62,402 bases of DNA from Actinomycetota bacterium. Lineage in GTDB: Bacteria; Actinomycetota; Acidimicrobiia; Acidimicrobiales; Ilumatobacteraceae. The stretch covers positions 1 to 62,402 of the forward strand of contig JAPOJQ010000008.1 of assembly GCA_029978335.1 (NCBI GenBank), read 5' to 3'. How positions within the stretch are numbered: the stretch's first letter is position 1; every line of letters begins with the position of its first letter. Below are positions 1-8,600 of this stretch, piece after piece. Position numbers and translations under genes: made by a program. The notes under the pieces are model-generated. The model was not told the DNA's origin and searched no databases. It saw nothing but the letters and a program-made list of their open reading frames with translations.

Positions 1-98
1 AGATCGACTTCGTCGACAACGCGACGTCGACCCAGGACAACAAGATGTACTTACGCTCCGCCGACGTGACCTGGTTCAACGTCGCCGAGGAGGGCTGA
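1..98 (+). CDS. 3' end of an unidentified gene
   Basis: An open frame enters from the left edge and ends at a TGA at 96-98, giving about 31 residues that finish in WFNVAEEG. I do not recognise the family from so short a tail. Its stop codon directly abuts the stop of the opposing PEP carboxylase fragment, so the two genes are arranged tail to tail with no spacer. Base composition is very GC-rich, like the PEP carboxylase fragment and unlike the sequence after about 600. It probably belongs to the same possibly foreign segment. Confidence 0.45.
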   Translation, partial: IDFVDNATSTQDNKMYLRSADVTWFNVAEEG

Positions 99-590
99 TC
101 AGCCCGAGTTCCTCAGGCCGGTCGCGATGGCGTTGAGGGTGAGGTGGATGCCACGTTGCACCATCTCACCCTCATCGCCCGACCGGTACCGGCCGAGCAA
201 CTCCACCTGCAGCACGTGCAGGGGGTCGAGGTAGGCGAAGCGGTTGCGGTTGCTGCGCGCCAGCACCGGGTTGTCGGCCAGCAGGTCGTCGGTCCCGGTC
301 ACCTCGGCCAGGTGTCGGAGCACCAGATGGTGCTCCTCGGTGATCGCGGCCATCACCCGTTCGCCCGCGCTCCGATCGGTGACGAGACGCTCGGCGTACA
401 ACCCGGCGATGCCGAGGTCCACCTTGGCGAGCACCATCGCCGCGTTCGACAGCACCGTCCGCCAGAACATGTCGTCGCGGTGCAGGCGCACGAGGTCCCC
501 GGTCCGCCCGGCCTCGGCGGCCGTCGCGAGCGCCGTCCCGAGCCCGAACCAGCCGGGCAGCGACACCCGGCACTGGCTCCAGGCGAGGAG
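99..590 (-). CDS. ppc: Phosphoenolpyruvate carboxylase, C-terminal fragment (N-terminus missing)
   Basis: The minus-strand frame encodes the last ~160 residues of PEP carboxylase, which makes oxaloacetate from PEP and bicarbonate. Visible family motifs in order are AWSQCR, LPGWFGLGTAL, FWRTVLSNAAMVLAK, a DPLHVLQVELL segment and the typical end LTLNAIATGLRNSG. A full enzyme has roughly 900 residues, so over 80% is missing. Similarity stops around 585-600: the conserved residues expected just before AWSQCR (RAIPWVF in family members) are not encoded. The glycogen synthase gene begins immediately beyond in the opposite direction. Third codon positions are almost all G or C. The abrupt end is better explained by a contig join or recombination than by a normal start; the first Met (566) is internal. 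Confidence 0.85.
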   Translation of the reverse strand, partial: LLAWSQCRVSLPGWFGLGTALATAAEAGRTGDLVRLHRDDMFWRTVLSNAAMVLAKVDLGIAGLYAERLVTDRSAGERVMAAITEEHHLVLRHLAEVTGTDDLLADNPVLARSNRNRFAYLDPLHVLQVELLGRYRSGDEGEMVQRGIHLTLNAIATGLRNSG

Positions 591-619
591 CGACGACCCC
601 GATGCGACACACTGTGGGC

Positions 620-1987
620 GTGCGTGTCGTGTTCGCCACTGCTGAACTCTCGCCGGTAGTCACCGTTGGCGGTCTCGCCGCGGCCGCGGCAGGACTCGTC
701 GGGTCGCTACGACACTCGGGCGTACACGTCGATGTGCTGCTGCCTGACTACGGCGGCGTCGACCTCGATGCCATCGAGACCATCGAACTCGACGTGCCGC
801 AATGGGCGGGTCCGGCATCGATCAAGGTGGTAGATCACCCCGAGATTGGACGCATCCATCTTGTCGTCGCGCCAGGACTGGCGCGAAGTCATCCGTATTT
901 ACAGCCCGACGGTCAGGGCTGGCTCGACAACGTCGACCGGTTCCTTCGGTTCTCCCGAGCAGTTGCTGCATACGTCGAACTGAGCCATCCCGATGTGGTG
1001 CACCTCAACGACTGGCACACCGCGGCCGCACTCGCGGCGCTTGAGTCGCCGCCCCCAACCGTGCTGTCACTGCACAACCTGGCACATCAAGGGCATGGTC
1101 CTGGTGAGTGGCTCGAACGCATCGGCCCCCGTGCCGCACACTTTGAGTGGTGGGGAGGCATCAATCCGCTGTCAGGTGCGATCGCCCTTGCCGACCGAAT
1201 CGTGGCGGTCTCGCCGCACCATGCAATTGAAATCACCACGCCAAGTGGCGGATTCGGACTCGATGCTGCATTGCGGGCCAGAGGTTCGGCCGTGTCAGGG
1301 ATATTGAATGGCATCGATACGACGGTCTGGGACCCGGCCTCCGATCCACATCTGCCCGCTCACTTTGATCGCAAGAACCTGAGCGGCAAAGAACGGTGCC
1401 GTCAGGCGCTGCTGCAACACGTTGGCCTGAACGATGACGGTTCATTGCTGGCAACGGTGGTCACCCGGCTCACTGATCAGAAGGGCATTGATCTGTTGAT
1501 GCCTTCGATCGCGATGTTGGCCGACCTGCCGATGCAACTCATCGTGCTGGGCTCAGGTGATCGCTCGCTCGTTGACGCTCTTGTACAAGCAGAGGGCGCC
1601 TCTGACCGCTTCGCGTTCATTGAGGGCTACGACGAAACCCTGTCGCATCTCATGTTCGCCGGTGCTGATCTCTTCGTGATGCCGAGCCGGTTCGAGCCCT
1701 GCGGACTCACGCAGATGCAAGCAATGCGCTACGGCACGATCCCGATCGTCACACCGGTCGGTGGCCTCGTCGACACCGTTCCCGACATCGACGTCGATGC
1801 TCGCCGCGGCTACGGCATCGTGGCGCGGTCTCCCGATCCGGTCGCGATCATGTCGGCGCTGCATCGAGCGAGTCGGCGATTCGGTCAGCGACGCCTCGAT
1901 ACCGTGCGCAAGAGGATCATGGCGCACGACTGGTCGTGGGACGCGCCGGCTGCGCGGTATCGAGCGTTGTACGACGAGATCTCCTGA
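620..1987 (+). CDS. glgA: Glycogen synthase, ADP-glucose type (GT5)
   Basis: About 455 residues of the bacterial/plant-type starch and glycogen synthase family, which adds glucose from ADP-glucose to alpha-1,4-glucan chains. The N-terminus FATAELSPVVTVGGL carries the ADP-glucose loop (a K-x-G-G-type motif, here TVGGL). Further signatures are LHNLAHQG, the NGIDTTVWDP segment and the C-terminal EPCGLTQMQAMRYG nucleotide-binding region. I chose GTG 620 because family members begin at the RVVFATAE segment; ATG 602 and GTG 614 are in-frame alternatives, and ATG 602 lies close to the suspected join. It is followed 34 bases later by glgC, so the two precursor steps of glycogen synthesis are paired. 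Confidence 0.92.
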   Translation: MRVVFATAELSPVVTVGGLAAAAAGLVGSLRHSGVHVDVLLPDYGGVDLDAIETIELDVPQWAGPASIKVVDHPEIGRIHLVVAPGLARSHPYLQPDGQGWLDNVDRFLRFSRAVAAYVELSHPDVVHLNDWHTAAALAALESPPPTVLSLHNLAHQGHGPGEWLERIGPRAAHFEWWGGINPLSGAIALADRIVAVSPHHAIEITTPSGGFGLDAALRARGSAVSGILNGIDTTVWDPASDPHLPAHFDRKNLSGKERCRQALLQHVGLNDDGSLLATVVTRLTDQKGIDLLMPSIAMLADLPMQLIVLGSGDRSLVDALVQAEGASDRFAFIEGYDETLSHLMFAGADLFVMPSRFEPCGLTQMQAMRYGTIPIVTPVGGLVDTVPDIDVDARRGYGIVARSPDPVAIMSALHRASRRFGQRRLDTVRKRIMAHDWSWDAPAARYRALYDEIS

Positions 1988-2021
1988 TCTTGGCAACCGC
2001 CTCGGTGTACGCTCACCCTTG

Positions 2022-3248
2022 ATGGCGTACGAACCGAAGGTTCTCGTGATGGTGCTCGCGGGAGGGGAGGGGAAACGCCTGTTACCGCTGACTAACGACC
2101 GGGCAAAGCCGGCCGTTCCCTTTGGTGGCACGTACCGCATCATCGACTTTGCTCTGTCCAACTTTGCGAATGCTCGGTTCTTGAAGATCGTCGTGCTCAC
2201 TCAGTACAAGAGCCACAGTCTTGACCGGCACATCTCCCAAACGTGGCGTTTCTCGACGCTGCTCGACAACTACGTGACACCGGTCCCCGCGCAGATGCGG
2301 CGCGGTCCGCAATGGTTCCAGGGTTCAGCTGATGCGATCTATCAGAACTTGAACCTCATCTACGACGAGCGTCCCGACATCGTTGCCGTCTTTGGAGCGG
2401 ATCACATCTACCGAATGGATCCCCGACAAATGGTGGATCAGCACATTGCCACTGGTGCTGGCGTGACGGTGGCGGCGATCCCCGTTCCAAAGGCAGAAGC
2501 GACGCAGTTTGGCGTGATCGAATCGGATCATTCCGGTCGCATCTTGGCGTTTCATGAGAAGTCGCCCACGCCGCCGACGATGCCTGGTGATCCGACCCGC
2601 TGTTTGGCGAGCATGGGCAACTACGTCTTCGATACTCAGACGCTGATCGACATCGTGACACCGAACGAGGATGAACCGCTGATCGACATGGGCGGTGATG
2701 TCATACCGGCCCTCACGCGTCAAGGCGTGGCGCACGTCTACGACTTCTCCACGAACGTGATCCCCGGCCAAGACGACCGTGAGCGCGGGTACTGGCGTGA
2801 TGTCGGAACGATCGACGCGTACTACGAGGCCAACATGGACCTCATCGCCCCCGTGCCGGTCTTCAACCTCTACAACGAGCAATGGCCGGTCTACACCTAC
2901 CGAAAGGCGCTGCCACCTGCGAAGGTGTCGCGCGGTCTTGGTGGTGAACCGGCATTCGTCGATGGCAGTTTGTTGTGCCAGGGCTCAATCGTGTCGGGTT
3001 CACATGTTGAGCGTTCGATCATCTCGCCGAGCGTGTTCATCGATCACGACGCCCACGTCACCGATTCGATACTCCTTGAAGGGGTGCACGTCGGAGCAGG
3101 GGCCCGCCTACACCGCTGCATCATCGACAAGAACGTCGTGATCCCTCCCTACGAGCGCATCGGGCTCGATCGTGACGCCGACGCTGCTCGCTACACGATC
3201 AGCGAGAACGGCATCGTCGTGATCGAGAAGGAACGACGATTCGCCTGA
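2022..3248 (+). CDS. glgC: Glucose-1-phosphate adenylyltransferase (ADP-glucose pyrophosphorylase)
   Basis: A 408-residue enzyme that makes ADP-glucose from glucose 1-phosphate and ATP, the substrate of the glycogen synthase encoded just upstream. The N-terminus has the nucleotidyltransferase signature VLAGGEGKRLLPLTNDRAKPA, followed by GSADAIYQN, FGADHIYRMD and the substrate region WRDVGTIDAYYEANMDL. The C-terminal part (about residue 290 onward) shows the hexapeptide-like left-handed beta-helix pattern. The frame is open much further upstream, but the family start MAYEPKVL is the ATG at 2022. It converges with the next gene with only three bases between stop codons. Confidence 0.96.
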   Translation: MAYEPKVLVMVLAGGEGKRLLPLTNDRAKPAVPFGGTYRIIDFALSNFANARFLKIVVLTQYKSHSLDRHISQTWRFSTLLDNYVTPVPAQMRRGPQWFQGSADAIYQNLNLIYDERPDIVAVFGADHIYRMDPRQMVDQHIATGAGVTVAAIPVPKAEATQFGVIESDHSGRILAFHEKSPTPPTMPGDPTRCLASMGNYVFDTQTLIDIVTPNEDEPLIDMGGDVIPALTRQGVAHVYDFSTNVIPGQDDRERGYWRDVGTIDAYYEANMDLIAPVPVFNLYNEQWPVYTYRKALPPAKVSRGLGGEPAFVDGSLLCQGSIVSGSHVERSIISPSVFIDHDAHVTDSILLEGVHVGAGARLHRCIIDKNVVIPPYERIGLDRDADAARYTISENGIVVIEKERRFA

Positions 3249-3251
3249 CCC

Positions 3252-4193
3252 TCAGGTGCCGGCGAGTTCGGCCACGACCGGCGCAAACGCTTCGGCCTCG
3301 TCCGGACCGACGATCACGTAGCTGAAGCCCCACCGTTCGCGCCGCTCACGCAGATCATCGACCAACTTTGACGGCGGTCCCACGAGCGCAAACGGTGATT
3401 CGGCAATCATCGACGTGGGCGAACCGGTGAACGCGCTGATGCCATCGAGTGCAGCGGGCACGTCGTCGGTGATCGACACGAGAAACGCTCGAATGTTCAT
3501 TTCGATCGATGACAGCCGCTCTCCGGCTGCATCTCGAACGATGGCCACCTTGTCATCAACGGCTTCGGCGGTCATCGAGTCAAACGTGGAGTGGTCCACT
3601 GCGCCGGATGTCAAGGTGGCGTTGATGCCAACGATGTCGGCCTCGCGGGCGGCAATACGCAACATGCGCGGCCCGCCACCACCGATGAGTACAGGAGGGC
3701 ATGGACGCTGAGCGGGTTTGGGAAGTCCGTCGTAGTTGTCGATGCGATAGTGCTGTCCCTCGAACGAGAACGGTCCATCACCCATTGCGCCTCGGACGAT
3801 CGCAAGGCCTTCAAGGAAGCGGTCGATTCGAACGCCCGGCGCATCGTAGGCAATTCCTGATCGCTCGTAATCGGTCGCCATCCACCCAGCGCCGAGTCCG
3901 ATTTCGAGGCGGCCCCCCGACAACATGTCAATCGTCGCCAGTTCTTTGGCGAGCACCACAGGGTGCTTGTAGTCGTTGTCGAACACAAGCGCACCAATAC
4001 GGATCGTGCTCGTCGCATCGGCCAACGATTGCAGGGCAGGAACCGGCGCCAACTGGTCGTCAAAGTGATCCGGCATGGTGATGACGTCGAAGCCGAGCGC
4101 TTCGTATCGGCGTCCAGACTCAACCCAGGATGCGGCATCCGTCGCATGGCGGACCTGGACTCCAAAGCGAAAGGGCTTGATCGGCATCGTCAT
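3252..4193 (-). CDS. LLM-class (luciferase-like) F420-dependent oxidoreductase
   Basis: A 313-residue TIM-barrel protein of the luciferase-like monooxygenase superfamily, of the subgroup that usually uses coenzyme F420 in actinobacteria. Seen motifs are the start FRFGVQVRHATDAASW, the helix GRRYEALGFDVITMPDHF, the segment KELATIDMLSGGRLEIGLGAGW, and PVLIGGGGPRMLRIAAREADIVG, typical of this family. The substrate cannot be told from sequence. It is divergent from the penicillin-binding protein gene (38-base gap, too short for two independent full promoters without overlap) and tail to tail with glgC. Confidence 0.85.
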   Translation of the reverse strand: MTMPIKPFRFGVQVRHATDAASWVESGRRYEALGFDVITMPDHFDDQLAPVPALQSLADATSTIRIGALVFDNDYKHPVVLAKELATIDMLSGGRLEIGLGAGWMATDYERSGIAYDAPGVRIDRFLEGLAIVRGAMGDGPFSFEGQHYRIDNYDGLPKPAQRPCPPVLIGGGGPRMLRIAAREADIVGINATLTSGAVDHSTFDSMTAEAVDDKVAIVRDAAGERLSSIEMNIRAFLVSITDDVPAALDGISAFTGSPTSMIAESPFALVGPPSKLVDDLRERRERWGFSYVIVGPDEAEAFAPVVAELAGT

Positions 4194-4231
4194 GACCGGA
4201 CACCGTAGTCAGCGATCGTTACGCTCATGGG

Positions 4232-6448
4232 GTGCATCGGCTGTCGTGGATTGCCCGTCTGGGCGTCGTGGTCACCGCCGGGGCCCTCCTCATCAGCGCA
4301 GTGACGATGGCGGTTGCGCCGCGGGTGTGGCTAATTGCGAACGCTCACGTTGAGGAGCCGGTGGCATTGCCCGACTTCTTGCCCCTCGCACAGCGCAGCT
4401 ATGTCTACGACGCAGCGGGCAATGAGATCGCGATCTACGAACTTGAGAACTCCCAGCCGATCGCCTTTGCGGACATCCCTTCGCACGTGATCGATGCGTT
4501 CCTCGCTGTCGAGGACAACGAGTTCTATGTCCACCATGGGGTGAATGCCCGCTCATTCGTCCGGGCGATGCTGTCCAATTTCGCCTCCGACGCGCCGCTC
4601 CAAGGCGCTTCGACGATCACTATGCAGGTCGTAAAGAACGACTTCATGGCGGGCTTCGAACGAGATAGTCGCTACAAACTGTTGCAGGTCGTCTACGCCG
4701 TACGGCTCGAGAAAGAGCGCACCAAGAACGAGATTCTCGAGCGCTACCTCAACACCGTGTTCTTCGGCAACAACTCGTACGGCATTGCCGCCGCAGCCGA
4801 GACCTACTTCGGGAAGTTCGTCGCCGAACTCACCTTCCCCGAAGCTGCGTTCCTCGCAGGGTTGGTGCGGGCACCGTCGAGCTACGACCCGATCAACCGA
4901 CCAGAACGAAGTCGTGCTCGCTTCGCCCAAGTGCTTGAACGACTCGTTGAAGATGAACTGATGACCGTCGAAGAGGCGGACACCGTGCGCGCCGAGTTCG
5001 TCATTCCTGAACGGATCAACACCATCCCAACCCGTGATGTGGAGCGGACCTACTTCTCGGAAACCATACGCAACCTGTTGCTGAATGACTCAAACCTCAT
5101 CGGCGATACGTATGAGGAGCGGTACACGGCGCTCTATCGAGGCGGCCTCAGGATTTACACCACCCTCGACCCCAACCTTCAGGCCGCTGCCGAGGCCGCG
5201 CGCAAAGAACTACCCGACACCAACGAAGGGTTCGATGCGGCGATCACGTCGATCGAGACCACCACGGGTGCGGTGCGGGCACTCGTTGGCGGGCGTGGCT
5301 TCATCCCCGGTCAGAACGAGGTGAACCTCGCCCTTGCGCCGAGCCAGACCGGATCGAGCATCAAGATCTTCATTTTGGCTGCGGCATTGCAGGCCGGAGC
5401 GATACCGGATGATCTACTCGATGGCACTCGGCCTTGCTCGCTACCCAATGTGGGTAACAACGACGAACCGGTATTCACGATCACCGATGGCGTGAGCGGC
5501 GGTATTGCCACCTTGCGTGAGCACACGTATCGCTCGATCAATTGTGCCTACGCCCGCCTCAGCCAGATCGTGGGTCTTGAGCGTGTCGTGAGCACGACCT
5601 ATCGAATGGCCGCATCGGATTTGCTACGACCGGACCTGCCCGACTCGGTACGCGAACCGATTCGGCCGTACGCGAGTTTTGCCACGGGGGCCAATGAGAT
5701 GAGCACTCTCGACATGGCGTCGGGTATCCAGACCATCGCGAACGAAGGCGTGCATCTCGAGCCGTACTTCATCGACAAGATCGACGACGCCGATGGGCGA
5801 CGGCTGTATTCGCACAACGCTCGAGGTGTTCGTGTGCTCGACCGTTCGGTTGCGCTCTCCGCAGTGAACGTCATGAAAGACACCTTGACCCTTGGCACCG
5901 CACGACGAGAACTTGCTGATTTCGCAGCCACCCAACCGGCTGCGGGCAAGACCGGTACCCAACAGAGCAACTACACCGCCTGGTTTGTTGGCGCCACGCC
6001 GTATCTCTCCACCGCTGTCATGGTTCGAGATCCCGACCGGTACACGCCGATGGTCAACATTCCAGAATTTGTCGACGCAGGAGTCCCACGAGTGCAAGGT
6101 GGCACGTTCCCTGCCCGTATCTGGGGTGCCTTCATGGGTCCGGCACACGCCGGGCGTGCGGTCGAGGACTGGGAGGCGCCGCCTGCCGCACGTCGTCCTG
6201 CGGTTCGATTGTTCTTGCCTGGCAACGAATGCGCCTCCCTTGTCGCCGGCTACGAGCAGCCTGAGGTGCCCGTCGTCACCGACCCGATAACCGGAGACGA
6301 TGTTCCAGCCGAACCGACCGACCCGGTCGAGCCGATGCCGATCTATGAACCGCTGACCACGGCCACGACGGTGCCGGCCGGCACCACCGATCCGTATGCG
6401 CCGCTGCCATCGGTGCCACTTGACGCGTATGTTGGTCCCTGTGAGTGA
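4232..6448 (+). CDS. Bifunctional class A penicillin-binding protein
   Basis: A 738-residue peptidoglycan synthase with glycosyltransferase and transpeptidase activities, anchored by one N-terminal membrane segment (about residues 7-30). The GT51 domain shows EDNEFYVHHGVNARSFVRA, QGASTITMQ and a FFGNNSYGIAAAAETYFGK-type motif. The transpeptidase domain carries the SxxK serine in TGSSIK (around residue 374), SxN in SIN (around 435) and KTGT (around 573). A Pro/Thr-rich tail follows the catalytic domain. GTG 4232 is the start; no in-frame start is better placed. Its last codons overlap the next gene's GTG, implying translational coupling. Confidence 0.93.
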   Translation: MHRLSWIARLGVVVTAGALLISAVTMAVAPRVWLIANAHVEEPVALPDFLPLAQRSYVYDAAGNEIAIYELENSQPIAFADIPSHVIDAFLAVEDNEFYVHHGVNARSFVRAMLSNFASDAPLQGASTITMQVVKNDFMAGFERDSRYKLLQVVYAVRLEKERTKNEILERYLNTVFFGNNSYGIAAAAETYFGKFVAELTFPEAAFLAGLVRAPSSYDPINRPERSRARFAQVLERLVEDELMTVEEADTVRAEFVIPERINTIPTRDVERTYFSETIRNLLLNDSNLIGDTYEERYTALYRGGLRIYTTLDPNLQAAAEAARKELPDTNEGFDAAITSIETTTGAVRALVGGRGFIPGQNEVNLALAPSQTGSSIKIFILAAALQAGAIPDDLLDGTRPCSLPNVGNNDEPVFTITDGVSGGIATLREHTYRSINCAYARLSQIVGLERVVSTTYRMAASDLLRPDLPDSVREPIRPYASFATGANEMSTLDMASGIQTIANEGVHLEPYFIDKIDDADGRRLYSHNARGVRVLDRSVALSAVNVMKDTLTLGTARRELADFAATQPAAGKTGTQQSNYTAWFVGATPYLSTAVMVRDPDRYTPMVNIPEFVDAGVPRVQGGTFPARIWGAFMGPAHAGRAVEDWEAPPAARRPAVRLFLPGNECASLVAGYEQPEVPVVTDPITGDDVPAEPTDPVEPMPIYEPLTTATTVPAGTTDPYAPLPSVPLDAYVGPCE

Positions 6449-7187
6449 CGATCAAGTTGACGTATCGGTGGGATCTGGCGCAGCAGATGTGGGCGCAGCG
6501 TTGATCGCGCTGCAGGCCATCGATACGGCGAGCGATCAGGCACAACACCGCCGGGGAGTGCTGCCCGAGCGCGAGTCGCATGCACGCGCCACTGAGGCAC
6601 TGCGCGAATGGAAGCAGCGACGTCAAGCCACGCTGAGTTCTATGGACGCCGCTGACACAGAGATCGCCCGCTGCGAATCCGAAGCGCACGACATCGATGA
6701 ACATCGCGCACGACTCGAACGACAAATGAAGACGGTGATCGCCCCGCGCGAAGCAGAAGCGCTCCAACATGAGATCGCCACGCTGCTGGAACGGCGCTCA
6801 GACCTCGATGACCGAGCACTCGAGCAGCTTGCAGTGCAGGCTGATGCAGAGTCCTCTCTGGCATCGCTCATTGCACAGGAGGACAACCTGCGATCCGAAC
6901 TTGCCGGCGCCGACCTCGCCCTCGCAGAGGCCGAATCCGCGATCGATGCTGAACTCGTCGAACTCGACCGGCGCCGCATCGATGCCATCGCTGCACTGCC
7001 CGCTGGCGTCATCAGTCGCTATGAACGGCTTCGGGCCAAACTCGGCGTTGCCGCCGCCCGCCTGACCGGAGCCCAGTGCGAGGGCTGCCATCTCGACCTC
7101 TCAGCGGGTGAACTCGACGAGGTGCGTCGAACCCCAGCCGATCAGATTCCCGACTGCCCGCAGTGCGGTCGAATGCTCGTGCGCTGA
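6441..7187 (+). CDS. Coiled-coil protein with C4 zinc ribbon (DUF164/zf-RING_7 type)
   Basis: About 248 residues. Residues ~20-190 are a long charged helical region with heptad character (many E, R, A, L), predicted coiled coil. The C-terminus has two Cys pairs, CEGC and CPQC about 27 residues apart, forming a C4 zinc ribbon. This layout matches a widespread bacterial family of uncertain function, often called a nucleic-acid-binding or C4-type zinc-ribbon protein. The GTG at 6441 overlaps the stop of the PBP gene (GTGAGTGA); ATG 6429 is an in-frame alternative. The stop overlaps the ATG of the following membrane protein. Confidence 0.8.
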   Translation: MSDDQVDVSVGSGAADVGAALIALQAIDTASDQAQHRRGVLPERESHARATEALREWKQRRQATLSSMDAADTEIARCESEAHDIDEHRARLERQMKTVIAPREAEALQHEIATLLERRSDLDDRALEQLAVQADAESSLASLIAQEDNLRSELAGADLALAEAESAIDAELVELDRRRIDAIAALPAGVISRYERLRAKLGVAAARLTGAQCEGCHLDLSAGELDEVRRTPADQIPDCPQCGRMLVR

Positions 7188-7663
7188 TGCTGTTCTGGTT
7201 CATCGCAACGGCGGTGTTGACGATCGACTTCGTCTTCACGGACCCGCGATTCGACTATCGACTCCTCATTGTGGGCGCCACGGTTCCCGCCATCACGGAC
7301 GCGATCGGCGGTTGGGCGACCGTCGTTTCATCGGTGACGTTTGCTGCTGGTGTGCTGGTGATCGTGATGTTCGCAACGATGGGGCAACGCGAACGGCGAC
7401 GCCTCATGCTGGGCCTTCCAATCGGATTGCTCCTACACATGGTGTTCAGCGGCGCCTTTGTCACCACGTTGGTGTTCTGGTGGCCATTTGCCGGTGTCGA
7501 TCTAGCAGCGGCGCCATCGCTGTTGTGGCAACGTGGTCTGATCTCGTTGGTTCTTGAAGCAGTGGGCATTCTCGGCTGTCGTCACATCATTCGGCGCAGT
7601 CACCTCCGCGAGCCGGCGCACCGACGCGAGTTCTTGAGCACCGGCCGATTGGAGATGCGGTGA
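7187..7663 (+). CDS. Conserved membrane protein of unknown function
   Basis: A 158-residue protein with about four predicted membrane helices (starting at residues ~2, 25, 43 and 80), then a charged tail. A TDAIGGW stretch sits before the third helix, and a charged GQRERRR loop separates membrane segments. I do not recognise a functional family. The ATG at 7187 overlaps the TGA of the zinc-ribbon gene (TGATG) and its own TGA overlaps the GTG of the phosphatase gene, so the three appear translationally coupled. The open frame begins at 7163, but 7187 fits the overlap and places the first helix at the start. Confidence 0.7.
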   Translation: MLFWFIATAVLTIDFVFTDPRFDYRLLIVGATVPAITDAIGGWATVVSSVTFAAGVLVIVMFATMGQRERRRLMLGLPIGLLLHMVFSGAFVTTLVFWWPFAGVDLAAAPSLLWQRGLISLVLEAVGILGCRHIIRRSHLREPAHRREFLSTGRLEMR

Positions 7664-8244
7664 TCTACCTCGTGCGTCATGGTCGCACAGCGTTAAATGC
7701 CGCCGGTTGCCTGCAAGGCCGGGTGGATGAACCCCTTGACGAGGTCGGTATTCGTCAGGCCACCGGGGTGGCTCGTCGCCTGATGGACGAAGCACCAGAG
7801 GCGCAAGTGTGGTCGAGCCCGCTACGCCGAGCACGTGAGACAGCGGCACTCCTTGTGGGGGAGCGCAGCGACGACACTGTTCAGATCGACGAGCGTTGGA
7901 TCGAGCTCGACTACGGGGTTCTCGACGGTGTGCCGGTTGGCGACGTCCCGGCGACGACGTGGGAGTCGTGGCGCACCGATCCGACATTTCGCCCACAAGG
8001 GGGAGAGTCGTTCGGCGAACTCAATGCACGTGTGCACGCCGCATGCGAAGCGATCAGAGCAACATGGGATGGCGGCGATCTGGTGATCGTGTCCCACGTA
8101 TCGCCGATCAAGTCTGCCGTCGCATGGGCGCTCGGAGCCGACCCTTCGGTAGCCCATCGGTCGCGGCTCGACCAGGCGGCGGTCTGCCGAATCGACATCG
8201 GGCGGCAGGGTCCGGTGCTCGTTGGCTTCAACGAGCGGTGGTGA
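7660..8244 (+). CDS. Histidine phosphatase family protein (phosphoglycerate mutase-like)
   Basis: A 194-residue member of the RHG phosphatase superfamily. The catalytic RHG motif is at the N-terminus (YLVRHGRTALN), with SSPLRRARETA, the acidic ELDYG segment and the second catalytic histidine in VSHVSPIKS. Members act on phosphosugars, alpha-ribazole phosphate or acidic phospholipid headgroups; the substrate is not apparent here. GTG 7660 overlaps the upstream stop. The stop at 8244 lies two bases from the 3' end of the convergent RNase P RNA. Confidence 0.85.
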   Translation: MIYLVRHGRTALNAAGCLQGRVDEPLDEVGIRQATGVARRLMDEAPEAQVWSSPLRRARETAALLVGERSDDTVQIDERWIELDYGVLDGVPVGDVPATTWESWRTDPTFRPQGGESFGELNARVHAACEAIRATWDGGDLVIVSHVSPIKSAVAWALGADPSVAHRSRLDQAAVCRIDIGRQGPVLVGFNERW

Positions 8245-8600
<356 letters not shown>

